Shown: positions 36,405 through 45,467, counted from the first letter of the stretch. The stretch is DNA of 64,000 bases from Kordiimonadaceae bacterium UBA4441 (GCA_002390425.1 DGPL01000040.1:31434-95433); one strand, 5' to 3'. Numbers and translations: made by a program. Notes: generated from the letters alone by a model not told the origin.

Positions 36405-38642
36405 ATGGGAAATTTTGATAGACGCCAATTTTTAAAAGTAACAGCCGCCGCGGGTGCGCTTGTTATTTCTAGTCCTTCATTTAGTTTTGCACAAAATGGC
36501 TCCAAGGATCGCTACCGAAATCTTGACACTAATCTCGGTTTTTATCTGAAAATTGATACGAATAATATGGTGTCCATTGGCTATTCAGTGCCCGACGACG
36601 GGACTGGTGTTAATACGGCATTACCAATGCTTGTTGCTGAAGAGCTTGATGTTGATTTTGATAATGTCAATGTTGAAAAATTACCACCACTTTATAAAGA
36701 AAATGACGGCAGCAACCCGCGTGGTGGTGATGCACCCTATATCAATCAAACCTATAAAGGGCATCCGATCCATCAATCAACTGGCGGTAGCCAATCAATC
36801 CGCCGTTCCTATGAAATGCTGCGAATGGCAGGAGCAGAAGCCCGTGAACGTTTGAAACAGGCCGCGGCTGATGATCTTGGTGTGAATATTTCAAGTTTAA
36901 ACACAGATAATGGATATGTGATCAGCGGCAATCAAAAAATCAGTTATGGTTCGCTCGTGGAAAAAGCCGCGATTGTGACTTTAACCGCTGAACCGAAATT
37001 AAAATCACCAGATGAATATAAAGTCATTGGTACGGATCAACCGCAAAAAGTAGCGGGCGATATTGCAATTGGCGCACAAAAATACGTGATGGATATGGAA
37101 TTACCGGGTATGCTAAATGCGGTGATCGCGCGCTGCCCACACGCTGATGGTCTTGTGAAATCATATGATGATACCGAGGCATTAAAAGTGCCGGGCGTGC
37201 GCCATGTTGTGCGCGTGAACCGTATCCCCGAAGATATAAACGAACAGAAATATATCGCTGATGGTGTCGCCGTAATCGCTGACAGTCATTGGGCGGCTCT
37301 TAAAGGTCGCGAAGCATTGGAAATCGAATGGGACAAAGGGCGCTGGGCCGATGTGGACAATGCATGGATTGATCGCAATTTTGACAAAGTTATCGTAGAA
37401 GGTAAAACCAACGTCAGATTAGAGCATGGTGATTTTGATAAAGCCTTTGCCGAGGCCGATAAAACCCTTGAAGTTGCGTATGATCAACCTTATTGGGCCC
37501 ATGCGACCATGGAAACACCATGCGGTATCGTTGATGTAAAATCCGATAAAGTCACGGTGATTGCTGGAAATCAAACGGCCGTTAGGGTCATGAATGATTT
37601 AATGCGTGTGTTACCGGGTTATACCCATGACCAATTTGATGTGACATTGATGCGCCTTGGTTCCGGTTTTGGCCGTAAATTTATTGTTGATGCCTGCACG
37701 GAAGCGGCGGTGCTTTCAAAAGCGGTTGGCAAACCGATTAAAGTAATTTGGACACGCGAAGATGATCTTGAACAAGATTTCTATAATCCAAAAGGTCGTC
37801 ATATGTTTAAGGGCGGACTTGATAAAAATGGAAAACTAGTTGCGGCAAATTATTTCCATTGTTCAACGGATAATGATTTCGCGACACATGCTTTTCCGGC
37901 TCATCATGTCCCCAATTACCGCGGTGAAGTGATTGATAGTAAGGTGCTCCCAAGCGGCCCTTGGCGCGGACCAACGGAAAATGTAGCGGGTTATGCGATG
38001 CAAAGCTTTGTTGATGAAATGGCGCATCTAGCGGGTAAAGATCCACTTCAGTTCCGTATTGATATGTTTAAGGATGCTGGTGATACACCAGCGCCGGGGT
38101 TTAGTAGTGACATTATGGAAGCGGATCGTTTCATTAACGTTCTACAAATTGCGGCGAAAAACCTTGGTTGGGGTAAAGAACTTCCCAAAGGGCATGGTAT
38201 GGGTATCGCGAGCTTTATGACATTCGGCGGTTATGCGGCCTGCGCAGTCGAAGTTAAAGTGGACAGTGACGGAACGCTAACGATTATAAATGCTAGTGGT
38301 GCGGCCGATCCCGGCATTGCCATTAACCCGCAAGGGTGCCGCGCGCAAATTGAAAGCGGAACGCTTGATGGTTTTAGCGCAGCCCTTGGTCAGGCCATTG
38401 AACTAGAGGAAGGTCGTGTGATTAATAATAATTTCGATACATACCAAATGGCGCGTATCGGAACGTCCCCTCATATGCTTACATCCGAAGTCGTACGCAA
38501 TCATATCGATCCAAAAGGATTGGGTGAAATGTCATTGCCGCCCGCCATTCCGGCACTCTGTAATGCGATTTTCGATGCATGTGGAGTGCGGATCAGAAAA
38601 CTTCCAATTGCGGATCAACTTGAAAAAGCAATGAAAGTATAA
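36405..38642 (+). CDS. Molybdenum hydroxylase large subunit (IorB-like), Tat-exported
   Basis: Molybdopterin-binding subunit of the isoquinoline 1-oxidoreductase / aldehyde oxidase group, 745 residues. A twin-arginine signal FDRRQFLKVTAAAGALV opens the protein and ends near FSFAQ, so the holoenzyme is periplasmic. Cofactor-region landmarks include MRLGSGFGRKFIVDA, VIWTREDDLEQDFYNPKGRH, GPWRGPTENVAGYA and the catalytic glutamate motif KGLGEMSLPPAIPALCNAI near the C-terminus. Substrates of such enzymes are N-heterocycles or aldehydes. It is the last gene of a transporter-hydroxylase unit ending at a strong terminator. Confidence 0.92.
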   Translation: MGNFDRRQFLKVTAAAGALVISSPSFSFAQNGSKDRYRNLDTNLGFYLKIDTNNMVSIGYSVPDDGTGVNTALPMLVAEELDVDFDNVNVEKLPPLYKENDGSNPRGGDAPYINQTYKGHPIHQSTGGSQSIRRSYEMLRMAGAEARERLKQAAADDLGVNISSLNTDNGYVISGNQKISYGSLVEKAAIVTLTAEPKLKSPDEYKVIGTDQPQKVAGDIAIGAQKYVMDMELPGMLNAVIARCPHADGLVKSYDDTEALKVPGVRHVVRVNRIPEDINEQKYIADGVAVIADSHWAALKGREALEIEWDKGRWADVDNAWIDRNFDKVIVEGKTNVRLEHGDFDKAFAEADKTLEVAYDQPYWAHATMETPCGIVDVKSDKVTVIAGNQTAVRVMNDLMRVLPGYTHDQFDVTLMRLGSGFGRKFIVDACTEAAVLSKAVGKPIKVIWTREDDLEQDFYNPKGRHMFKGGLDKNGKLVAANYFHCSTDNDFATHAFPAHHVPNYRGEVIDSKVLPSGPWRGPTENVAGYAMQSFVDEMAHLAGKDPLQFRIDMFKDAGDTPAPGFSSDIMEADRFINVLQIAAKNLGWGKELPKGHGMGIASFMTFGGYAACAVEVKVDSDGTLTIINASGAADPGIAINPQGCRAQIESGTLDGFSAALGQAIELEEGRVINNNFDTYQMARIGTSPHMLTSEVVRNHIDPKGLGEMSLPPAIPALCNAIFDACGVRIRKLPIADQLEKAMKV

Positions 38643-38663
38643 ATTTTACCTTTATAAAAATTC

Positions 38664-38702
38664 AATGCCCTTCACTCTATTTTGAGTGAGGGGCATTTTT
38701 TT
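38664..38702 (+). terminator. Rho-independent terminator after the hydroxylase operon
   Basis: A 13-base stem (ATGCCCTTCACTC with GAGTGAGGGGCAT, one mismatched or wobble pair) around a TATTTT loop is followed by seven T residues. It ends the TAXI-TRAP/hydroxylase transcript. Confidence 0.88.
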
Positions 38703-38799
38703 AATCAAGTTTTTGTGAGGTACCTTGAAAAAAATCTTTGAACTTCAATATATGGTTCAATTCATTAGAATAATTATAAATTCTTGAGAGGAAAAAGAC

Positions 38800-40242
38800 A
38801 TGATCAATAAAGAAGTAGATGTAGCGATTATCGGCTCAGGTACAGCCGGGATGGGCGCTTATAGAACAGCCAGTGAGCATACAGATAATATAATGCTTAT
38901 TGAAGGTGGCGTATACGGGACAACCTGTGCGCGGGTTGGATGTATGCCAAGTAAATTATTAATTTCAGCCGCGGAAGCAGCGTATCATTCTAGTCACACA
39001 GACATTTTTGGTGTCTCGGTTGATAATGTGACGGTTGATAAGAAAGCCGTAATGACAAGATTAAGAAGTGAGCGTGACCGCTTTGTGGGTTTTGTGATTG
39101 AATCCGTTGAAGGGTTTGATGAAAAACATCGCGTAAAAGGATATGCAAAATTCATTGATGATAACACATTGCAGATTGATGATCATACCACCGTAAAGGC
39201 GAAATCGATAGTCATCGCAACGGGATCAAGTCCGGCTTATCCAGGGTTTTTTAATGGTGCAGAAGATCGTTTAATCACGACAGACCAAGTTTTTGAGTTA
39301 GAGCAATTACCAGAATCAATGGTGATTTTCGGTGCCGGCGTTATTGGGCTTGAACTTGGTCAAGCACTCAGCCGATTGGGTGTACGAGTGAAAGTTTTCG
39401 GGAAAGATGGTGCAATTGGTATGCTTCAAGATCCGGAAATTCGTGATTATGCTGATAAAACATTCAATGATGAATTTTATTTAAATAGTGATGGCGATGT
39501 GAAGAATATTCAAAAAGTCGGCGATACTGTTGAAATCACCTATGTTGATCAAGACGGTAAAGAGCAAAGGGAAAGCTTTGAATATTTACTTGCCGCTACC
39601 GGAAGGCGTCCTAATGTTGATAAATTGGGATTAGAAAATACATCATTAAAACGTGATGAACTTGGTGTACCCGAAGCAAATAACTTTACGCTTCAAACAA
39701 GCGTTGACCATATTTTTATGGCGGGTGATGCAAATAATGATATTCCATTACTTCACGAAGCTGCTGATGAAGGGCGTATTGCCGGTGAAAATGCCGGGCG
39801 TTATCCTAAGATAAAATCAGGGCACCGCAGAACATCACTCGGGATTGCTTTTACTGAGCCACAAATGATGACGGCAGGTTTAAATATTCATCAAGTTAAA
39901 CAACAATGCCAAGCTTGTTACGCCGTTGGCGAAGTAAGCTTTGAAGGACAAGGCCGAAGCCGCGTGATGAATATCAATAAAGGTATTTTGAAAGTGTATG
40001 GTGAACAAGGTACGGGCCGAATTCTTGGTGCAGAAATGTTTGGCCCTCGGGCTGAACATATTGGGCATTTGCTATCATGGGCGATCCAAAAAAACATGAC
40101 CGTGTCAGAAGCACTTGATATGCCGTTTTATCACCCGGTTATTGAAGAGGGACTGAGAACCGCATTACGTGATTTAAATGCAAAATTATTCTTAGGTCCT
40201 GAAATGATTGAACGCTGCATGGACTGTGGTCCTGGTGCATAA
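38800..40242 (+). CDS. Dihydrolipoyl dehydrogenase-like FAD disulfide reductase
   Basis: Class I pyridine-nucleotide disulfide oxidoreductase of 480 residues. FAD site GSGTAGMGAY at 12-21, redox disulfide TTCARVGCMPSK (Cys43, Cys48), NAD(P) site IFGAGVIGLELGQALSRLG, and the C-terminal His-Glu pair in YHPVIEEGL. The CARVGCMPSK variant is typical of stand-alone dihydrolipoyl dehydrogenases rather than those in pyruvate dehydrogenase operons, and no 2-oxoacid dehydrogenase gene is nearby. The protein ends in CMDCGPGA, a C-terminal CxxC (Cys473, Cys476) that may act as a second redox pair. AGAGG precedes the ATG. Confidence 0.9.
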   Translation: MINKEVDVAIIGSGTAGMGAYRTASEHTDNIMLIEGGVYGTTCARVGCMPSKLLISAAEAAYHSSHTDIFGVSVDNVTVDKKAVMTRLRSERDRFVGFVIESVEGFDEKHRVKGYAKFIDDNTLQIDDHTTVKAKSIVIATGSSPAYPGFFNGAEDRLITTDQVFELEQLPESMVIFGAGVIGLELGQALSRLGVRVKVFGKDGAIGMLQDPEIRDYADKTFNDEFYLNSDGDVKNIQKVGDTVEITYVDQDGKEQRESFEYLLAATGRRPNVDKLGLENTSLKRDELGVPEANNFTLQTSVDHIFMAGDANNDIPLLHEAADEGRIAGENAGRYPKIKSGHRRTSLGIAFTEPQMMTAGLNIHQVKQQCQACYAVGEVSFEGQGRSRVMNINKGILKVYGEQGTGRILGAEMFGPRAEHIGHLLSWAIQKNMTVSEALDMPFYHPVIEEGLRTALRDLNAKLFLGPEMIERCMDCGPGA

Positions 40243-40243
40243 A

Positions 40244-40660
40244 TTATTTTTTACCGTAAAGATCGTCCGGGCTTCTAAGGATGTCCGCGACGATCTTTAT
40301 GCTACCGTCTTTTGAGACTTCTTCATAAAAACAACTGCGTCTTCCGGTGTGGCAGGCAACGCCAACTTGATCAACAAAAAGCAGGAGTGTATCCGCATCA
40401 CAATCAACACGAAAATTTTTCAATGTTTGAATTTGACCGGAGCTTTCCCCTTTACGCCATAATTTTTGACGTGATCTAGAATAATAACAGACGCGTCCAG
40501 TATTGAGCGTTTCAATAATGGCGTCACGGTTCATCCACGCCATCATCAGTACTTCATGCGAATCGTGACTTTGCGCAATAGCCGGAATGAGGCTATCTTC
40601 ATTGAACTTTAGCTTGTCTAATAATAGTGTGAAAGAGTTGCTATTCTCGGTGTTTGCCAT
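40244..40660 (-). CDS. hisI: Phosphoribosyl-AMP cyclohydrolase
   Basis: Third step of histidine biosynthesis, cytosolic zinc enzyme, 138 residues and without a fused HisE domain, as usual in alphaproteobacteria. Motifs: VLMMAWMNRDAI, CYYSRSRQKLWRKGESSG, and the metal-binding cysteines and aspartates in DCDADTLLLFVDQVGVACHTGRRSCFY region. It converges with the disulfide reductase gene (1 base between stops) and is divergent from zur. Confidence 0.96.
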   Translation of the reverse strand: MANTENSNSFTLLLDKLKFNEDSLIPAIAQSHDSHEVLMMAWMNRDAIIETLNTGRVCYYSRSRQKLWRKGESSGQIQTLKNFRVDCDADTLLLFVDQVGVACHTGRRSCFYEEVSKDGSIKIVADILRSPDDLYGKK

Positions 40661-40678
40661 AATATTTCCTTGATGGCT

Positions 40679-40693
40679 TGATATTTTATAACA
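40679..40693. promoter_or_regulatory. Candidate Zur operator between hisI and zur
   Basis: An imperfect AT-rich palindrome TGATATTTTATAACA (half-sites TGATAT and ATAACA, five of six positions symmetric, 3-base centre) sits in the 92-base divergent spacer. It resembles the TGTTATA...TATAACA pattern of Zur boxes. Proposed from context; the match is partial. Confidence 0.35.
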
Positions 40694-40752
40694 TACAGGG
40701 CAATATCACATTTATTGTCTCTAGGAAATAGTAATAAAGAGAAGAGAACAGA

Positions 40753-41214
40753 ATGTTGAATAATAAGCACGATCATAGCGTATGTGTTGAAACCGCTTTA
40801 GAATCCGCCCAAAAAATTTGTGAAGAAAGAGAAACGCGCTTTACGCCTTTAAGGCGCCGTGTGCTAGAATTAGTATGGAGCAAGCACGAGCCCATTACAG
40901 CTTATGAGGTTCTTGATATGCTTAGTGAAGGGAAGAAGCGTGTGGCGCCCCCAACTGTTTATCGTGCTCTTGATTTTTTAGTAGAAGAAGGATTTGTACA
41001 TCGGATCGAATCTTTAAATTCATTTGTAGGGTGTAGTGACCCAGCCCATAAACACCAAGGTCATTTTATGATTTGCACTAAATGCAGTAATGTAACAGAA
41101 ATGAATGAACAATCACTTCATAACGTAATTGAAAATGCAGCCAAGGAAAATGGGTACAGTTATGAAAACTCAATTCTTGAAATTGCAGGCGTTTGTGAAA
41201 ATTGCAGAGCGTAG
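40753..41214 (+). CDS. zur: Fur-family zinc uptake regulator
   Basis: DNA-binding repressor of 153 residues. The winged helix shows FTPLRRRVLELVWSKHEPITAYEVLDML and PPTVYRALDFLVEEGFVHRIESLNSFVGC, typical of Zur rather than Fur. Two CxxC pairs (CTKC and the C-terminal CENC) form the structural zinc site, and HKHQGHF contributes to the sensory site. Gene order zur-znuC-znuB fits autoregulation of zinc import. znuA is not in this cluster. Confidence 0.92.
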   Translation: MLNNKHDHSVCVETALESAQKICEERETRFTPLRRRVLELVWSKHEPITAYEVLDMLSEGKKRVAPPTVYRALDFLVEEGFVHRIESLNSFVGCSDPAHKHQGHFMICTKCSNVTEMNEQSLHNVIENAAKENGYSYENSILEIAGVCENCRA

Positions 41215-41219
41215 CTGAA

Positions 41220-41987
41220 ATGGACAGTAACGCTGGCCCTCTCATAAAACTTAATAATGTAAGTAAAATCTATCACAAAAGTCCTGTGCTGGAAGACGTG
41301 TCTTTTTCTGTGAATCGTGGTGAAACTGTCACGTTGATTGGTCCAAATGGTGCTGGAAAAAGTACTTTAATGAAAATTTCATTAGGTATTCTTGACGCAA
41401 CTTCTGGTGAAATTGAACGTGAAAATGATATCACCATAGGATATATGCCGCAAAAAGTTATGATTGATGAGGTATTACCTTTAAGTGTAAAAGACTTTCT
41501 CTATCTTAGACCAAGAACTTCATATGATGATGTAGCCAAAGCACTTGAAACCGTTAGCTTGTCACGCATGGCAGATCAACCCGTTCAAAGCGCATCTGGT
41601 GGTGAAATGCAACGAATTCTGCTCGCTAGAGCGATTTTGGGAGAAGCTGATTTGCTGGTTCTTGATGAACCGGTTCAGGGTATTGATATTATGGGTCAGC
41701 AGGAAATATACGGATTAATCGCAAAAATACGTGATAAAACGGGTTGTGGTGTTTTAATGATTTCCCATGATTTGCATTTGGTTATGGCTTCTACTGATCA
41801 AGTTTTGTGTCTTAATCGCCATATATGTTGTAGAGGAACCCCTGAATTTGTGAAAGATAACCCAGAATATCATGCCTTAATGGGACGACCGATGGAGGGA
41901 ATAGCTATATATAATCATCATCATAGTGAAGGCCATGACCATAAATATCATGGCCACGATCATAGCAAGGATCAGCAAGATGATTGA
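41220..41987 (+). CDS. znuC: Zinc ABC transporter ATP-binding protein with His-rich tail
   Basis: ATPase of the zinc importer, 255 residues from the ATG at 41220 (a TTG at 41202 is less likely). Walker A IGPNGAGKSTLMK, signature SASGGEMQRILLARAIL, Walker B DLLVLDEPVQG and the H-loop histidine in LMISHDLHLVMA are all present. The C-terminal tail after MEGIAIYN carries eight histidines alternating with aspartate and glycine, a likely zinc-binding extension. It overlaps znuB by 8 bases. Confidence 0.93.
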   Translation: MDSNAGPLIKLNNVSKIYHKSPVLEDVSFSVNRGETVTLIGPNGAGKSTLMKISLGILDATSGEIERENDITIGYMPQKVMIDEVLPLSVKDFLYLRPRTSYDDVAKALETVSLSRMADQPVQSASGGEMQRILLARAILGEADLLVLDEPVQGIDIMGQQEIYGLIAKIRDKTGCGVLMISHDLHLVMASTDQVLCLNRHICCRGTPEFVKDNPEYHALMGRPMEGIAIYNHHHSEGHDHKYHGHDHSKDQQDD

Positions 41988-42765
41988 TGATTTTATCTTA
42001 AATGCGTTAATCGCGGGTGTTTTGATTGCGCTTATCGCTGGACCACTCGGATGTTTTATGGTTTGGCGTAAAATGGCATATTTTGGTGATACCATTTCGC
42101 ATTCTGCCCTTATGGGGGTTGCTCTTGGAATTGCGTTCGACAGTCAAAATCCATTGATTATGATTGGAACATGTTCGGCTATTGCGATGTTTCTTTTGTT
42201 TTTACAGCGCGATAACCGTTTTTCTTCAGATACAATCCTCGGGATACTAGCGCATAGTGCACTATCAATAGGTATTATCTTAATATCTATGATGGATAAC
42301 TTTAGAACAGATATGATGTATTATCTGGTTGGTGATATTTTAGGAATTACTGAGGAAAATATATATACCATCGGTGGGGTTGCTGTCCTTTGTGGGGTTT
42401 GTCTTTATTTTATTTGGCGTGACTTGTTATCATTAACAGTACATCAGGATTTAGCCCATACTGAAGGGGTAAAAGTACAGCGTGTTAAGATAATGTATAT
42501 GTTATTAATCGCGTTTCTGGTTGCTGTTGCGCTTAAAGTAATTGGTGTATTATTAATTACGGCCTTGATGATTATTCCAGCCGCCGCCGCAAGATCAATA
42601 TCAAAAAAGCCACTTCAAATGATTGCATTTTCAGCAATCGCAGGTGTAGTTGCAGTCTTTTCTGGTATCATGGCCTCAAGCCAATGGGACGTTCCAACAG
42701 GCCCTGCGATCGTTTTATCGGCGACAGTATTATTTTTACTAGGGCGCTTTACTTCGCGCGCATAA
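41980..42765 (+). CDS. znuB: Zinc ABC transporter permease
   Basis: Membrane subunit of the zinc importer (ABC-3 family), 261 residues from the ATG at 41980, which has AAGGA at 41968-41972; the longer GTG-initiated frame at 41926 reads through the znuC histidine tail and is rejected. Landmarks: ALIAGPLGCFMVWRKMAYFGDTISHSALMG near the start and VALKVIGVLLITALMIIPAAAARSIS. About eight membrane helices. Converges with metC, 1 base between stops. Confidence 0.93.
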   Translation: MIDDFILNALIAGVLIALIAGPLGCFMVWRKMAYFGDTISHSALMGVALGIAFDSQNPLIMIGTCSAIAMFLLFLQRDNRFSSDTILGILAHSALSIGIILISMMDNFRTDMMYYLVGDILGITEENIYTIGGVAVLCGVCLYFIWRDLLSLTVHQDLAHTEGVKVQRVKIMYMLLIAFLVAVALKVIGVLLITALMIIPAAAARSISKKPLQMIAFSAIAGVVAVFSGIMASSQWDVPTGPAIVLSATVLFLLGRFTSRA

Positions 42766-42766
42766 A

Positions 42767-43939
42767 TTATAACGCAGCTTTATAATGGTCAAATGCTTGA
42801 TCAAGATCAGCAATTAAATCATCCGCATCTTCAAGGCCAACATGCAATCGAACTAAAGGGCCATAATCATCCCATAATGGTAATTCACGTTCTCCTTTTA
42901 AATTATAAAAACTCATCACTAAACTTTCAAAACCACCCCAACTAAAACCCATTTTAAAGAGGTTTAAATGATCTAGAAATGCAGTAATGGATGCGTCATT
43001 GCCTTCTTTTAATGTAAATGAAAAAAGGCCGTTTGAACCATTAAAATCTCGTTTCCAAAATTTATGTCCTGGACAATCATCAAAAGCTGGGTGTAGCACT
43101 AAATCAACTTCATTTCTTGAATTAAGCCATTCGGCGATTTTTAAGGCACTTGCTTCATGTTGTTTTAATCTTGTTTTAATTGTGCGAATTCCACGCAGAG
43201 CAAGATTTATATCATCTGGTGCAGCCGTATATCCCATGTAGTAACTATTTTCATAAAGCTGATTCCAGTGTTGTTCATTGGTTGTGATTGTTCCTAACAT
43301 TGCGTCTGAATGTCCAACAATATATTTTGTTGCCGCTTGAATAGAGACATCAATTCCGTATTCAAATGGGGAAAAATTAATCAAATTGCCGTAAGTATTA
43401 TCAAGCATCAAAACGATATTGTGTTTCTTTGCAATCTTTGCAATTGCAGGAATATCTTGCACTTCCATTGTTACGGAACCCGGACTTTCGGTAAATATAA
43501 CTTTGGTATTTTTTTGGATTAACTCTGATATTTCCTCACCAATTAAGGGATCATAAAAAGTTGTTTCTATCCCCATTCTTTTTAAAACCGTCTTACATAA
43601 GGCCCGAGTTGGCCCATAGGTCGTATCGACCATAAGAAGGTGATCTCCGCTGCTTAGAAAAGACATAAGCGCGGCGTTAATTGCGGCAAGTCCACATGGA
43701 TATAATAAACAGTCATGGCCGCCTTCTAGTTCTGCCATCGCTTCACGAAAAGCAAAATGAGTAGGGGTGCCACGACGGCCATAATACATGATCTTATTTT
43801 TTAAATTTTTAAGTGCAAACTTTAAGTCAGCTACAGTGTCATGGATAATGGTAGATGTGTGATAAACAGGTGGGTTTACTGCTTTTCCTGTCCATTCTTT
43901 TTTACGGCCCGCATGAGCAATTTTTGTATCTTTTTTCAT
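42767..43939 (-). CDS. metC: Cystathionine beta-lyase
   Basis: PLP enzyme of the Cys/Met metabolism family that splits cystathionine to homocysteine, 390 residues. Seen are YGRRGTPTHFAFREAMAELEGG, LMLDNTYGNLINFSPFEYG, the Schiff-base lysine in AATKYIVGHSDAMLGTI, and SWGGFESLVMSF near the C-terminus. It follows the sulfurtransferase gene by 16 bases in the same direction, so the two probably form a sulfur-amino-acid operon. Confidence 0.93.
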   Translation of the reverse strand: MKKDTKIAHAGRKKEWTGKAVNPPVYHTSTIIHDTVADLKFALKNLKNKIMYYGRRGTPTHFAFREAMAELEGGHDCLLYPCGLAAINAALMSFLSSGDHLLMVDTTYGPTRALCKTVLKRMGIETTFYDPLIGEEISELIQKNTKVIFTESPGSVTMEVQDIPAIAKIAKKHNIVLMLDNTYGNLINFSPFEYGIDVSIQAATKYIVGHSDAMLGTITTNEQHWNQLYENSYYMGYTAAPDDINLALRGIRTIKTRLKQHEASALKIAEWLNSRNEVDLVLHPAFDDCPGHKFWKRDFNGSNGLFSFTLKEGNDASITAFLDHLNLFKMGFSWGGFESLVMSFYNLKGERELPLWDDYGPLVRLHVGLEDADDLIADLDQAFDHYKAAL

Positions 43940-43955
43940 TATGACGTTTAATCTT

Positions 43956-44798
43956 TTATTTTATGACCGGAGTGTCGGGGTGCGACCCCCATTCTGTCCA
44001 TGAACCATCATAAAGCGACTTATTATTCTGGCCAACAAGATCAAGTGCAAATAATAAAACACAGGCGGTCATGCCGCTACCGCAACTGGTTACTAATGGT
44101 TTTTCAAGATCGATGCCGCTATTTAAAAATATTTCTTTAAGTTCTTCAGGTGATTTGAACATTTTATCATCATTTAATAATACATTAAAAGGGACATTAA
44201 AACTTTCAGGAATACGGCCAGACTTTAATCCTGCTCTTGGTTCGGGTTCCGTTCCTAAAAATCGGCCATTTGATCTCGCGTCAATCACTTGCTCGGCTTT
44301 AGTGGTAATATTTTCAATTAACTGTTCTACGGTTCTTGTAGCATTATCATCTTTTGATGCGATGTAGTGACTCTTGTTAAAAACAGGAATGTCGTCAGTT
44401 ACGGGGTGACCTTCTGCGGCCCATTTTGCATAACCGCCATTCAGTATGGAAACTTTTTCATGACCAAAGCTTTTAAACATATACCACCCTCGTGATGCTG
44501 ATAAACCTGCACTATGGTCGTAAATGACAATGTGATCGGAATTTGAAATTCCAAATGATCGCAAACGACTTGCCATTTTTTCTTCGCTTGGCATCATATG
44601 GGGAAGTGGGTTTTCCGTATCAGCTATTTCATCGACATCAAAGAATAATGCTCCTGGAATATGGCTCGCATCATATTCTGCTTTTGCATCTCTTCCCGCA
44701 TTTGGCATATGCCATGAACTGTCGAATATGCGAATATTAGGATCACCAAGGTTTTCAGCGAGCCAGTTGATTGATACGAGTGAAGGTGTTTTGGACAT
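43956..44798 (-). CDS. sseA: 3-Mercaptopyruvate sulfurtransferase
   Basis: Two-rhodanese-domain enzyme (280 residues) that moves sulfur from mercaptopyruvate. The inactive N-terminal domain contains IRIFDSSWHMP and HIPGALFFDVDEIAD; the active loop in the second domain is CGSGMTA (family consensus CGSGVTA). VIDARSNGRFLGTEPEPR and DGSWTEWG are also typical. It heads a probable operon with metC. Confidence 0.94.
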   Translation of the reverse strand: MSKTPSLVSINWLAENLGDPNIRIFDSSWHMPNAGRDAKAEYDASHIPGALFFDVDEIADTENPLPHMMPSEEKMASRLRSFGISNSDHIVIYDHSAGLSASRGWYMFKSFGHEKVSILNGGYAKWAAEGHPVTDDIPVFNKSHYIASKDDNATRTVEQLIENITTKAEQVIDARSNGRFLGTEPEPRAGLKSGRIPESFNVPFNVLLNDDKMFKSPEELKEIFLNSGIDLEKPLVTSCGSGMTACVLLFALDLVGQNNKSLYDGSWTEWGSHPDTPVIK

Positions 44799-44953
44799 AT
44801 TCGTTTCCTTAAATTTAAGAATTGAACGAAGATAGTTTCAATATCCCTTAAGGTCAATAAACGCTTCATACAAAATAGTGTTTTCTAGTTCATTGATGAC
44901 TTTTATATATAATTGGATTATAGAGAATGAAATTTAAGATGTTAGGATAGCAA

Positions 44954-45418
44954 ATGGCAAAAGAAATTTATGAGGGTTTATCCCAACTTGGCGGTGAAAC
45001 AGTTCAAGCGAGCAGTCCCGAAGAAGCGGTTCTTGAAACAGTACCAAACCCAAGACCAAATTCTGATTATTTTGTGCGTTTTACATGTCCTGAATTTACA
45101 TCTCTATGCCCAGTAACAGGACAGCCAGATTTTGCTCATATTGTCATCGATTATGTGCCTGGTGATGCTCTCGTTGAAAGTAAGTCGCTGAAGCTTTATA
45201 TTCATAGCTTTAGAAATCATGCAGGTTTTCATGAAGATTGCACCGTAGGAATAGGTGAAAGGCTTGTTGAAGAACTTAATCCAAAATGGTTACGTATTGG
45301 TGGATATTGGTATCCGCGTGGTGGTATTCCGATTGATGTGTTTTATCAAACAGGGGAGCCCCCAAAAAATATTTGGATCCCCGATCAAGGCGTGCCGACA
45401 TATCGTGGTCGTGGATAA
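44954..45418 (+). CDS. queF: NADPH-dependent preQ0 reductase
   Basis: Queuosine biosynthesis enzyme that reduces 7-cyano-7-deazaguanine to preQ1, of the short single-domain class (154 residues). The catalytic cysteine and aspartate are in SLCPVTGQPDF (Cys52, Asp59, the same seven-residue spacing as the Bacillus enzyme), and the QueF motif is ESKSLKLYIHSFRNH. Single gene, ending at a bidirectional terminator. No preQ1 riboswitch was recognised in the leader. Confidence 0.96.
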   Translation: MAKEIYEGLSQLGGETVQASSPEEAVLETVPNPRPNSDYFVRFTCPEFTSLCPVTGQPDFAHIVIDYVPGDALVESKSLKLYIHSFRNHAGFHEDCTVGIGERLVEELNPKWLRIGGYWYPRGGIPIDVFYQTGEPPKNIWIPDQGVPTYRGRG

Positions 45419-45429
45419 TGTATGGAAAT

Positions 45430-45457
45430 AAAAAAGGAGGCTCTCGCCTCCTTTTTT
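45430..45457. terminator. Bidirectional terminator between queF and the TRAP operon
   Basis: AAAAAGGAGGC and GCCTCCTTTTTT form an 11-base-pair stem around a TCTC loop, with T tracts on both strands. It can stop queF on the plus strand and the DctM gene on the minus strand. Confidence 0.9.
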
Positions 45458-45467
45458 GATGATATTG

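Noticed and set aside
41926..41979. Longer znuB start at a GTG inside znuC
   Set aside because: It would translate the histidine-tail DNA in another frame; the ATG at 41980 has a proper ribosome site and the expected N-terminus.
44799..44953. preQ1 riboswitch ahead of queF
   Set aside because: No C-rich loop and A-rich tail arrangement could be recognised in the leader.
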